From: Halichondria panicea
Lineage: Eukaryota > Porifera > Demospongiae > Suberitida > Halichondriidae
DNA length: 64,000 nt
Assembly (NCBI RefSeq): GCF_963675165.1
Contig: NC_087377.1
Coordinates: 12,448,632 to 12,512,631 of the forward strand
Reading direction: 5' to 3'
In this document: positions 12,301-23,129 of the stretch, piece by piece
Layout: each line of letters starts with the position of its first letter
Position numbering within the stretch: position 1 is the stretch's first letter
Made by a program: the position numbers and the translations under genes
Notes under the pieces: model-generated
Seen by the model: only the letters and a program-made list of their open reading frames with translations
Database searches by the model: none
What the model was told of the DNA's origin: nothing

Positions 12301-13236
12301 GGCATATTGCTCTGTTCTGCCTTTTTCTTGCATATTTTAGCCAATATTAGTCCCACTACTAATGGTGGTATGAGCAACAAGAAATACAAGTTGCCTGGGG
12401 TATTCAGTTTAGTAGTATCATCGGCTGCATGAAGAAAATGGTTATATAATAAGGTTATATAAAGATCAACCACCATTTAGGGAACACATAATTCAGTTAC
12501 ACTCACAAATATTAGCTATACAGTCAGAAGTAAGCATCGGAACCCAGTGAGAAGACAAATGTGTGTGATTAGTCTCGATGTTAGTATCCAGCTGTAGTTT
12601 ACAAAAAGGTCTCGAACATCCAGGACATATAAACCCATCAATGCACTTGGAGGTCACAGTTGAATTCGTAGCAACGTTTCTGCTATTCAGAAGTGGGTCA
12701 CACTCATCCGAGAACACGGTAATATTGAAGCTAATCGGATCAGAAAATTCACTATAACACGTAAAAGAGCCAGCAAATACCATGGAAACAGGAAAAAAAC
12801 AGGAAATTTCAGTACCGTAAACGCCTGGCTCAATATACAGAACATCGCTATGGCAGTGCTTATCAAAGCCATTCACACGGAGTACTTTGAAGCCAGATGA
12901 GTTAGAAAACTGGCAGGCAACCTTCACAGTAGATATCTCGTTGAGGAGGCGGCATGTGTGGCTGACTGTTCAGGATCAAGAGGATCACATTAATTTGCAG
13001 TTAATGTCACAAACAGAAATTGTATGTGCAGCTATATATAGCTAGATCATGCAGACACATTTACTTATAATTTAACTTATCTTTATAGCAATCTGACACA
13101 CACGATATAGTAGTTAGTTACAAATCTACAGTTGAGACTTACATGATATCTCACTGTTGTTTGAACTACCACCACCCTCGCAGTACAGATCTCCTAAAAC
13201 TGGAAGGGCCAGCCACGCTAAAAGCAGAAATTTCAT
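9369..13236 (-). CDS. Ig-like receptor with C-terminal Death-like domain
   Basis: The model has ten exons: complement(9369-9517, 9579-9881, 10621-10672, 11438-11493, 11551-11676, 11747-11783, 12176-12201, 12266-12424, 12507-12965, 13143-13236). All have GT-AG borders and the phases close, giving 486 aa. Residues 1-15 (MKFLLLAWLALPVLG) are a clear signal peptide. Residues 32-184 are a Cys-rich ectodomain with an Ig-like VKVACQF...GSFTCYSEF pattern and several N-glycosylation sites. A TM helix (NLYFLLLIPPLVVGLILAKI) is followed by KKK. Short acidic and polar linker exons lead to residues ~337-437, where CYWKILLNFLGLEKK, NLKHLVEYHFNQHP and SAVAKLVIALENI fit the Death-domain layout (WxxLAxxLGL...LLxxW...A...LxxAL). 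The model predicts a plasma-membrane receptor signalling through homotypic Death-fold contacts. A missed small exon is possible, and the Death call is by motif only. Its 5' end points away from the receptor relic at 14.1 kb. Confidence 0.68.
10399..10420. repeat. Poly-G tract
   Basis: An uninterrupted G run of about 20 bases inside an intron of the minus-strand Death-like gene. The length may be unreliable in the assembly. Confidence 0.8.
11031..11382 (+). repeat. Dispersed ~330-bp repeat, copy 2
   Basis: This is the best-preserved copy, nearly collinear with 3425-3765. It lies just beyond the exon ending at 11438, inside the largest intron of the Death-like receptor gene (10673-11437), and so is an intronic insertion. 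Confidence 0.7.
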
Positions 13237-13416
13237 TTTTCAGTCTGGCCAATATCTTTTGTTCTCGACTAAACAAAAGAGACAACTGTACGGTGGCCCT
13301 GAAGGTCACTCACAAGTTGTGTTCTCAACTTGGTGTTCTACAGTTGAGCTTCGCTAGTTGAGCTTCGCTCTCACCAGAGGGCCTGGTAAACACTGTTTGC
13401 GCGTGGGTGGATTCAA

Positions 13417-13469
13417 TAGTAAATTTGTTAGTAAAACTCTTTGTAATTTATCAATTAACCTTTTGTACT

Positions 13470-13514
<45 letters not shown>

Positions 13515-13569
13515 TAGTAAATTTGTTAGTAAAACTCTTTGTAATTTATCAATTAACCTTTTGTACTAT
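13417..13569. repeat. Direct repeat flanking a T-tract/A-tract hairpin
   Basis: About 53 bp beginning TAGTAAATTTGTTAGTAAAA and ending CAATTAACCTTTTGTACTA occurs twice. The copies are separated by a run of about 20 T followed by about 24 A. The two copies are identical over the stretch I compared. Either a very recent insertion or a local assembly artefact would give this. Confidence 0.75.
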
Positions 13570-14015
13570 GGTCACCCACGTGGTTGATTAAACTATTTAG
13601 AGAGAAATCGCCATCACAACTCTAGGCTCATACGAGGAGCACTGATCTTACTGAGATGGCATCAAACAAGTGTCTGGAAGCAAGTAGATTTGCCAGAGCC
13701 GGTCGGTACTGACAGAAAAACGCCTACCACTCTACCACAGTACAAAAGAAGACAAAATCTGACTTTTCAACACTGGAGAGAGCTTGAGCAAGAACAGAAG
13801 TAGAAGCCATCACAACAAAACTAGTCACTAGTCTAGGTCGTAAATGTTGTAAGTAGCTGTGTTATTTTATTAAAACTGCTGTGATTTGTGCAATGACATC
13901 ATTGTAAAATATACAATATACTGACTAATTTACTAAGATATCTCGATCCGGCAACTGACGCATGCGCAGACAATGTATAGGTCTTTCTCAATTGAGAGCG
14001 GCCTGGAATCGAGGC

Positions 14016-14089
14016 TATAAACAGACTAAACAAGGAAGTTGTCTAGTCAGCAATCACATTGACTTCTAACTGTCAAGAAATAATTTGAG
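14016..14089 (+). promoter_or_regulatory. Conserved 5' flank/5' UTR of the Ig-FN3-Sushi type, copy A
   Basis: AAGTTGTCTAGTCAGCAATC and TAACTGTCAAGAAATAATT are shared with 55313-55393 and, with changes, with 47707-47777, directly before the start codon. Similarity stops at the foldback element end near 14014, so the upstream promoter in this copy has probably been displaced. Confidence 0.5.
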
Positions 14090-15575
14090 ATGACAGTTCT
14101 TCTGATATGCTTTCTGGCTGGCTCCTCCAGCACTGGTAAGACTGACTAGATTCCTTATAAGCTTACATTGCTGCATGCTTTGTAAAGCCCAATATTCAGT
14201 GAGTGTGGAGAAACCATGTCCAATGGAAACAGTCACTTTCACTTGTATCCTTTCCTCCTTGAGTCTCAATGTACCACTAATGCAGCCAGATTGCAGTTGA
14301 TAACACTACTTTAACATCTACTCTGTCTAGAACAGCAGAGAATGGAATCACTGTGTCCTGTATGGGGTTTGTGCCTGTAAGCACTATAGGGTCTTCAACA
14401 GTTCAATTGATTGGTGAGTTGCAATTAGTATCTTGTCTATTGTCTGTATATACACTAAGTTACATAGATCCACCAGGACCACCATCCACCATAAGACACT
14501 CCACTCCGAGTAGCTTAGCCAATGAAGTCAGTGTATCTGTACAATGGGACCCTCCTACTGAGACTGGTGGTAGAGATGACCTCACCTACACAGTGACCAT
14601 CTCACCTCCGGCCCAGCTCTCTGCTACTGTCCTCACATCTACCTCTGTCACTGTGACTGCTCAATACAATGTGGACTACACTGTCAGTGTTGTGGCTACC
14701 AACTGTGCTGGGAGCAGTACAACTGTTGTGTACAACTTTAGGATTGGTGCGTCGACATCGTTTAAACAGCACATGCACTACACTGACTCCCTCTTGTGCA
14801 GGTGGCTGTCCTGTGTTGACTAACCCCCATAAATGGAGCATTTGGACCAACCACCAGCAGATTATCAGGATCCACGGTAACTATCCAGTGTGACGCTGGA
14901 TATGTATCTGCTGTTACAATGGTGATATGTGAGGGTACACTGATGTGGAGTACACACCCTGAGGCTATTGAGTATACATCACTAACCACACCTACTCCCA
15001 CAACTCGTGAGTTAAGTTCTTGATTGTAGGAATTAAATACAAAATATCTATGTTAATCATTACACAACTCCTCCAATAAACTGCACAGCTTCACTATCCC
15101 CACCACCACGGAATGGCACCATCACTATTCCCGGCACACAAGTTACCCTCCATTGTGACGATGAACTGTTCCCTGAGGGAATAATGGCTGCTACCTGTCT
15201 AGCTACAGGAAAGTGGGACGAGGAGATTGTCTGCAGAGGCAAGCGTATTCGAATACACTTGTAATCATGTTCTCTCTTGAACCACCTACAGCTGCTCCTT
15301 GTAATTGTGCCAGCCTATCTGATGGGAGTCGATTTGATGCAGCTGTCTCCATCAGCGTTGTTGTCACGGCAGTTGCGTTCACAATCATTGGATTGTTGAT
15401 GGGACTCTTGATCATGTATTTGCTCATACATAAGAAGGCAGTGTACTCCCCAGCAGCTAAAGGACAAGCTAACGTAGGACCCACTCCACCAGCTGGTCCT
15501 GTTTATGAGGAGGTGTCACCCAAAGAGGAGATTGAACTGAATACTAACCAGGCATATGGACCAGTAGGAGTGTGA
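14090..15575 (+). pseudogene. Broken Ig-FN3-Sushi x2-TM receptor (copy A)
   Basis: The exons are recognisable: signal peptide 14090-14135, Ig 14200-14413, FN3 14468-14756, Sushi 14802-~15005, Sushi ~15068-15238, TM/tail 15292-15575. Several lesions are visible. The Ig exon is 214 nt against 288 in copy F (net loss of 74), giving a frameshift and stop. Sushi 1 has an extra C (AACCCCCATAAATGG), a second frameshift. The last Sushi-1 Cys is Tyr (GAGTATACA for GAGTGTACA). The acceptor before Sushi 2 reads ACACAA instead of ACACAG. The FN3 exon and the TM/tail exon are still open, the tail keeping PVYEEVSPKEEIELN and QAYGPVGV. A truncated product from an internal start cannot be excluded. Confidence 0.75.
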
Positions 15576-15837
15576 AACATGCGTTAATGTGCATGCTCAT
15601 GACGATTTTAACAACTGTAAACAGCAACATCTGTTCATTAAAAGCCACTACATCTTTTGAAAAAGCTATATTAAACGAGTGGTGCGCTGTGCTATAATGC
15701 CTCTCGCCATGTTTAGCTTCGCTAAAAAAGTAGAGTGTTATAATAATAAGCAAACTAATACTTCTTCTTTATAATAGTTAGACAGTGTCTAAAATCATAT
15801 AATACGATTGTATTAGTTTGCTTTGTATACTGTTATG

Positions 15838-16175
15838 TTATTACTATGCCTCGGTGAAGCAAGGTATACGGTAGTGTGCATGTGTGTGTGTGTGTCTTGT
15901 GTAGACTGCTACAGCTGCTTAAGGATAAATGGAGTGCAAGTAAGAGTCTATAGGCTTCTGGTAACATTTTCTTGGATTTTGATTCGTGGATTTTCGTTCT
16001 CAAGTTATGCCTGGTTTTGCTTACTGGGAATGCCATTGCAGCCTTTTCAGAAGAGTGCGTAGCAAAACTTGTCCGTGGAGTGTTGCTACTCTACTTAGTA
16101 GTTAGCTCTGCGCTAGAACGCTAGCTATTGGTAGCTGCAAGAGTAAGAAGAGAGCTGCAATTAAGGCTCTACATG
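15838..16175 (-). repeat. Dispersed ~330-bp repeat, copy 3 (reverse)
   Basis: Reverse-oriented copy with AGAACGCTAGCTATTGGTAG and CATTGCAGCCTTTTCAGAAG. It lies downstream of receptor copy A. Confidence 0.65.
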
Positions 16176-16329
16176 CAGCAGCCATTAATTTAGACTTTGT
16201 ACTTTTGACATTTTTTCTAGCAACAATCATGATTTCCCACTCCCTGAGTTTCCCTGTGTATAGCCAGATGCAAAAATGTTTATCATGATAATCATATCAT
16301 GTGTGTACGTATTAGCAATATTAGCTACC

Positions 16330-16687
16330 CTATTATAAACGGGTACTAATTATATTTTTAGCGAATTTTAGCGAATTTGTAATTAACGCTAAATTAAGTA
16401 CACGCTAATAATAAAACGCAATTAAAAAATTATGAACTCATTAACTTTTTTTTTTCTAATGTACTTTTATATTATAATGTAATGTACTTTTGAGAGTACG
16501 CTATAAGCAAGCTAGCCCTTTTTTCATCTGTATCTGACTCCAAACTTTCCATTCAACCTTAAAACTCATACTTGTATATCTTTTGAGATATATTGTGGTA
16601 ATGAATTTGCTACAAATCCGCCAAAATTAGTACCCTAAAAACAGAGAAAAATCTGAAAATGCTAAAATTACTACCCGTCTATAATAG
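16330..16687. mobile_element. MITE with CTATTATAAACGGGTA termini
   Basis: The left end CTATTATAAACGGGTACTAA is answered by ACTACCCGTCTATAATAG on the right. The interior is very AT-rich and noncoding. A fragment with the same GTACCCGTTTATCGTAA end lies at about 10565-10590. Confidence 0.65.
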
Positions 16688-17845
16688 TAACATTAAGGTA
16701 TAGTAGCTATTAAGGTAGTAGCTTTATATTGACACAGCATCAGCACCCGCGGTACTGTTGTAATTGTTGACAATGAACTACACTGTCATTATAGAAGAAG
16801 GAAACAGAAGTCTATGTGATGGCTTGGTGAACTAGAGCACTGAAGTGCTAACCCTCGGCTACTGACATGAATCTATACAAACCTGAGGAGTGTTACACAA
16901 TACATGCATAATTATTATGTATATTATGTATAAGCATAAAAGCTGGCTAGTAAGCAGCAAGTAACAGGAGCAATAAAATTAAAGGCATGCTGAAACTTTT
17001 GAGAACTGCGTTTTAGTGGTGCATGAGACTTGCACTGTGGACTAGGATCATATCAAAGTCAACACAAAGAAGCCTGGAGTCTTAGAAGTTCTGGGGCTAA
17101 AGAACAAACTATTCTAGCTTTCTACTTTAGGGACCCTGTTCCATTGCTCCTGGTAAAAGATCACTTCAGCTGAAAATACGCACTCAATTAAAGGCTGTTC
17201 ATAATTAATACATGTACACGTGAAAGTGACATCAGGGCTGCATCCAGGATTTTGGGTCAGGGGGGCATATAAAAAGACGCAAAGTCAGTGCATGCCAAAC
17301 TAGGAGGGTCCGGGGGCATGCTCTCCGTAAAAAATTTGATATTTGGGAGCTTATAGATCACTTCTGGCGCAATTTCAGCTCATAATTACGTAGCTATCAT
17401 AAAAATTATAGTACATATATACAGAATATTCCAGATATCATCATTACATGATTGTTGTAAATTATAGTGTTAGGTGCGCAGAATAGCTGTTTAAAACTAA
17501 ACTGACTACCCACCTCAGCTTATATATTATGTCTGTGTCTGGTCCGGCCTATTCCGATTAGCGAGGGTCTACTGTATTAACTTAAAAACAGCCTGTGCGC
17601 CTCCCCATGCACTCTCTATATGCAGTAAACGATATTACCACCTCTGAGGTACTTCTCACACGTAGATCATACAAACTAATTTCTAATATAGGGCTATAAT
17701 TATGCATACATGTATATACAAAGGAATCCTGAATGACACAATATACGACTTACATGCAGTCATCCTATAGGCTCTGAGTTGGTAGCCTAAGTCATGCATA
17801 GCTACGTAGATATTATTCAAAGACTGACATTGGATTGTGTTGTTT
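16688..17845. other. Gene-free stretch
   Basis: No supported gene. About 17230-17345 (GGGCTGCATCCAGGATTTTG) resembles degraded ends of a hAT-like element. Confidence 0.3.
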
Positions 17846-18200
17846 TATTCTCCCTCTGAGGATCATTCTTCCCAGCAGTTGACAGAGTGAGGTGAGACAG
17901 TCCACTCTAGCAGACTGCATCAGGCATTGTCACTGCTCTGTGAGGGGGGGGGGGGAGTACAAGTATAAATAACTGGAGTACATTATCAATGTTGAAAATT
18001 AATTGAAGCAAAGTACACAAACAGAAAGCGTTTTGGAACAAACTTGTATCGATATTGTAAAAAAATGGCTTCTACATGCAGTCATAATAACTCACCAGTC
18101 CATAAAATATGGGGAGTTCAGGAACAGCTCGAGGTGTCTCTTGAACACTCCAGCAACTTGGCAAACACTGGCAACTGTGGACACAGAGAGAGAGAAGTGT
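17846..18200 (-). pseudogene. HEAT/ARM-like exon fragments, small block
   Basis: The minus-strand piece at about 17945-17850 reads CLMQSARVDCLTSLCQLLGR then MILRGRIK, matching pieces at 44.3 and 50.0 kb. A FAKSLG-related piece lies at about 18180-18110. The exons upstream in the parent order are absent, so this is a 3' partial copy. Confidence 0.5.
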
Positions 18201-21013
18201 TAGGGCAACATTGAATACATGCACTCAAGATACCGTAGTCACAGTACAACACAAAATATTTTGTAATGGTCTATGGAATCCACTTTGAAAGTTTCTTACA
18301 GTGTCAGCTTTTGAGGACATTAGTCTGTTTCAGTGAAGCACCTGTGTCTAAGAAATGTCAACCCATACACTATCACTAAAGCAACTGGAGAGCTACTTTC
18401 ATGTCATCACCCACACTTGGATTAATTGGTCAGTGTGCATGAAAGATACAGGAAGTAGTCACGTTACTCTCCGTATATATCTGATGCACAGTATGCCTAC
18501 GTTCGATACTCTCTCTCTCTATATATACTTTAATTGCCTCAATTTACATCACACAACACATTCACAAGCTGTACTCAACACTTGGACACTTGGATCCTTG
18601 TGTGTCACTAGTGACCACCACATTTATACCACATGCACATCTACGAAAGTATACACACATCTATGTACTGCCCTTTGCAGCTCACTTGGAAGTTTAGGGC
18701 AAATAGTAAATTTCAAAAAACCACTTGAGATAAGTGTAACAGTTTACATAAGTAAACCACAATACTATAGAGCAAGGGACCAAGTTTAAATTTTGGCAGA
18801 TCTTTATGTTTTGTTGTTGTAGTTTTTCACGCTATTTGTTGTAGCTCACGTCAACTCACTTGAAGTTTTGGCAAATAGTATTACTGTAAAATGCAAAAAA
18901 CCACTTGAGGTAAGTGTAACAGTTTACAGCTAAACCACAACTTGGCCAGATCTCTATCTATATAAGTACTAAGTTTGGGCTGTAGGAGTAGCTTGATTAC
19001 GACATAAACTGCCTGTTCGTCTAATTGTTGACTGAGAAACAGCCTGCTGCTGAACCATGCAGTCTCCAATTCTCTGCCACAATGACATATGTAGTACGCC
19101 ACTTAACTCCTCTTGATAAGGATTAGTTGTTCATGGTTACCCAACTAGTAGTTTATGCTGAATACTGTACTAGATCTATATGTTATAGTTGTGACACATG
19201 CACGAGTGCCACATGGGATATATTGGTGACTTAGGCCCGAGGGCCGCAGGCCTCGAGGGCCAAGGCACTATACTGAGCCAATATATCCAATGTGCGCACG
19301 AGTGAGCTGTGTAACAACTGCATTCCTTGTTGCATTCCTTTCGTGTACACATCACTCCTTTTATAGGACAACTACTAGTTTGCAACTACTTGTGGTCGGC
19401 TGTGGAATGCCCCCTACTGTCCATCATCATTACTTCGGCCCTATAGAAACCATAACCGAGGTCCTCTTTCATGCTAATGCAATCAGGCAATAGCCTGCCT
19501 TGAACACTCTAAGTAAACGTCCCGAACTACCCGACCTGACCAGTACTCACCTTGCCGTGGACCAGGCAGGCCACCCTGAAATCCAACTACAAGTTTTTTA
19601 ACTGCATGCAACAACTTTAATATCCGTCATACCCAAGACCCAAATGACCTTCCTTCTACAATCACAGCTCCCTGAGGAACTCCTATGCTCAGAGGAAGTG
19701 GTGCTTTTCGATCGACCTTTACCCAATGGTGACTGAGAGACTGATAACTGGCTGACTGACTGACTAACCTAGAGAAAACTGTGCTAACTGAGGACTGCAC
19801 TAAGGCTGAAGACTGAAAACTAAAGACTAAAGACTGACTATGTAAACAATTCTTCCTGTGCAATTGGGAAAATCCGATACCGAGACACAGGACGAAACCG
19901 AACCATCCATGCACCGATACGTATGTCTGGTCGTATTCGAAATCCGCCAGATCTTTATAGCGTCTAAACCTAGAATGTAAGGACTAAAACTCTGAACTCT
20001 GAACTATAATTATTATGTATTATTGTTATGACCTGTATGGCATGCATTATGTCATGTTCCTTTGTTTAGAATGTACGCCGCTCGTTATTTTGAGATATAC
20101 CCCACTTGGAGTCTGTATCATAGCAACTGGGTGGGGTTTAACTACCATAAACTCCTCATTCCTCATAAACTACCTTGCCTTGATGAGGTCAAACTGATTT
20201 TATACCAGCCAAAGAGAAGCTATAATTATATAGACACTTGTTGGCAATGGCAGAACGGGCTCGCAGGAAGGTTGAAGAAAGGCTGGGGCTCACTGCTTGG
20301 ACATGCGTAGAGCTAGAAGCTTACCACAACTGGCTACAAGCTATACGCACAAGCTTTTCGTTAGTTTTTGAGACTGTTAGCTAGTTGTATCAAGGTGAGG
20401 TACTTTAGGTAGCAAGCATTTTTCATTCCAGTAGGTATGATTATAACACTTACCGTCCACTTAGCTACATTCGAATTTATGGCAACGTAAACCAATCCTT
20501 GGCCTCGTGGCTTCGCTCTCATCCTCGAAGGTTTACTGCTATAAATTCTGATGTAATGGTATAACTTGCCACATTCTCTTTTAAAGTAGAGCTATAAATA
20601 TATAAAGCTATTACAAGCATGCAAGTTCGCATTTCCCATAACCAAACTACTATAGCTATATATACAGTAACACATTGCCATCACTGGAAGCACTGACAAC
20701 GCTGGACTGGTAACACTGCATGCGTGCATGCCATCACAGTGGAATACTACCCAAAAACTGCTATCACAGGTAATACTGGGAAACACTGAACACAATAACA
20801 CTGATAAGCGATGCTTTCAGTATGATTTATATTTTAACTTTGTATATAGAAATTCTCATGCAGGTTAGACTATAGATTTAGAATCTAGCCATGCAATTAG
20901 CAATTTGAGAACGGCGTCACAATTACAGATCTAGATCTATAAACTCATAATTATCTTTATAAGCAAATGAGCTCCTGACTATAGTTATAGACTGTATACA
21001 GCCTGGATCTATA
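18201..21013. other. Gene-free stretch
   Basis: About 18330-18640 repeats the flank of the HEAT-like unit. A direct repeat (CAAAAAACCACTTGAG followed by TAAGTGTAACAGTTTACA) occurs at about 18714 and 18894. A minus-strand stretch around 19740-19680 reads PLPLSIGVPQGAV, which recalls the LINE RT GVPQG motif but has little else. No gene is supported. Confidence 0.35.
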
Positions 21014-23129
21014 ATGAATGTACTCATAATGCAGCTGAAAGTGAATTTACTGTTGATATTCTGCACCAGTGCATACGGAGAGTTGGCGAGTAAGCTCAAA
21101 TAAAGTATTAAGGACAAATACATGCACGCAAAAATCTAAACTATAATTATATGTAATATAGATTGTATACTATAACTGATTAATGCACACAATAGAAATT
21201 GAGGCTCCATTTGTCTACAATGCCTACTTAAACCAGCCGGATAATGGAGTGTTTGTATGTTTGGTAAGAAATGGTGGATCAGCTCGCTGGATAGTAGATG
21301 GACAGCAGGCAGACAGTGTTCCAATACTATCCAGAGAAATTACTGTTACGTATGATCTGAATCAAGTGCCTGGGTACATTACAGCAACCATTACAATTCC
21401 TGCTACTGTTGTTAATTCAAATGGTGTCACCTGCAAATGCAGACGATACACATCTATTGGCTTTGTTGAAGCCTATGAAACAGCTAAGTTTTATGTTCAA
21501 GGTAAATCAGATATATATTCCCGTGCATGATATAGATATTGGTATATAGCTACTAGCTAATACTTCATGAGCTATTCCTCCTATAATATATCACAGGAAT
21601 TCTCCAGATGTCATCAAACTACACAGTAGCACGTTACAATAAATCTCATAACAGAGTGTCTTGGACAGAACCCTTTTCACTAAATATTACTGCTGTCCAG
21701 CAAGATATCTTTGGTTACACAATTTGTACTGACGGTCTGACAGCAATTGAGCAACTACAGTGTATGAACACAACAACAGCAGAGATTATTCTTCCCAAGT
21801 ACTGTGTTGACGTCAATTACTTAACAGTTGGTGCCTGGAATATTGTGGGAGAAAGTAACACAGTTTTATTTGCAGTTGAGCGTGAGACCACAGGTGAAAA
21901 TACTTCACTCTCAGGTAAGTATAAACAGTGCAATGTTTTACACACGCCTGCATGACATGTAAGTTTCACACAATCTACATTCAGAAGCGATTGCTGAAAT
22001 ATCGTTCAGCGGCAACGAAACTGAAATCAACATAATCTTTAATGACTCTGAGGTAAACATATAAATCCTTCATGCATGGTGTCCATAAGATCTCCAAAAA
22101 AATATTTTACAGCTTGAATTGTGTCTTTGTGTATTTCAAGTCACCATTTTTCAACTTACAAGCAACTCAATTGTCTTCAAAGGATTTATATATAGTATCT
22201 ATGAATACTTGACGATAGTGTGTAACCTTCCACACAACGAGACGTTTTTGGCCAATGTTAGCTGTTCTGATAATAAAATTGAGCACTCAAACATTCCTTT
22301 TAGTAAGTTTTCAGATGATGTTGTGCTGCCATAACATAATGACATAATTATAAAAAAAATACTATTTTCAGGTACATACGATATTCAAAACGTAGAAATC
22401 ATTGTGAGAGGAAATAATGTCACTGTCACTTGCTGGTTTGCTAGAGGGACAACTGCTCGTGGCTTTAAGATTGACATTCTGGGCGTTGAAAATCGTTTAG
22501 TGATTTCTATGTTTGTCAGCATAAATGAAACTTGTGTAAAAGGTTGTTCATACAGTGTAGATGTGGAGGTTGGTAATTTCACCACTACTGTTTATAATTG
22601 GGAACAAGATGGTGGTATACGCAGAGTGTACAGTAGAGAGATTGTTATCATAACCCTCAAGTCCAACTCAACAACAGAGAGTACAGTTATTAGAAACATT
22701 ACTGACTTGGACCCCATTACAACAGTACACTGGGGTAATTATACTGTAACTTCAACCATAATCGGTGCAGGTGTTATTGGAGGTTGTTCTGGTGGAGCAG
22801 TTTGCTGCATTATATTCATTACTGTAACATTAGCAGTGTTGTTCAAGAAAAGAAGGAGAAAATCAAAGAAAAGTGAGTAGATTTCCCAAGATAATTACTT
22901 TAATAAGCCATTGCACCATTGCACCACATATACAGCGTTCGAAGTCAGCAACTGTGAAGCATACTCTATTGTATTGAATATGAGAAAAAATGAAGCGTAT
23001 AATGAAATTTGTATTGCCAACCATTCACAAATAATTGCTACGGAGCCACATCTGTATGATGTCATAGAAAATGCTCAAGGATCACCTACACTACCTACAG
23101 AACCTTTGTATGCAGAAATACGTGTATAG
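21014..23129 (+). CDS. Ig/FN3-type receptor with multi-YxxI tail
   Basis: Seven exons: 21014-21089, 21196-21501, 21597-21914, 21985-22052, 22113-22302, 22372-22872, 22936-23129. Phases close, giving 550 aa. Residues 1-21 form a signal peptide (LLLIFCTSAYG). Residues ~26-127 are Ig-like (GVFVCLVRNGG...ARWIVDG...VTCKCRR). Residues 128-233 are FN3-like (NRVSWTEPFSLNI...VGAWNIVGESN). A less clear Cys-containing beta-rich region follows to ~440. The TM (VIGGCSGGAVCCIIFITVTL) is followed by KKRRRKSKKS. The tail of ~70 residues has YSIV, YNEI, YDVI and YAEI. The last three are YxxI, the core of ITIM/ITAM-like SH2-binding sites, although the -2 residues are not canonical. The second exon has a weak pyrimidine tract; its AG at 21194-21195 was chosen because it keeps frame. 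Exons 4 and 5 (68 and 190 nt) are the least certain. Confidence 0.72.

Larger units (their letters stand above)
13237..14089. other. Divergent intergenic region
   Basis: This separates the minus-strand Death-like gene start from the plus-strand receptor relic. Besides the T/A repeat, it carries at about 13960-14014 the right end of a TAGCCTCGA-type foldback element (GCGGCCTGGAATCGAGGCTA). That end lies only about 75 bp upstream of the receptor's ATG. Confidence 0.5.

Noticed and set aside
14602..14850. Antisense open frames over receptor exons (similar ones at 15203, 35511, 48840, 56445, 63237)
   Set aside because: They recur in every paralogue because the sense codons create stop-free antisense. 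They are shadows.
19627..19914. Minus-strand open frame with PLPLSIGVPQGAV
   Set aside because: It recalls the RT GVPQG motif, but the remaining RT motifs are absent, so a LINE call is too weak.
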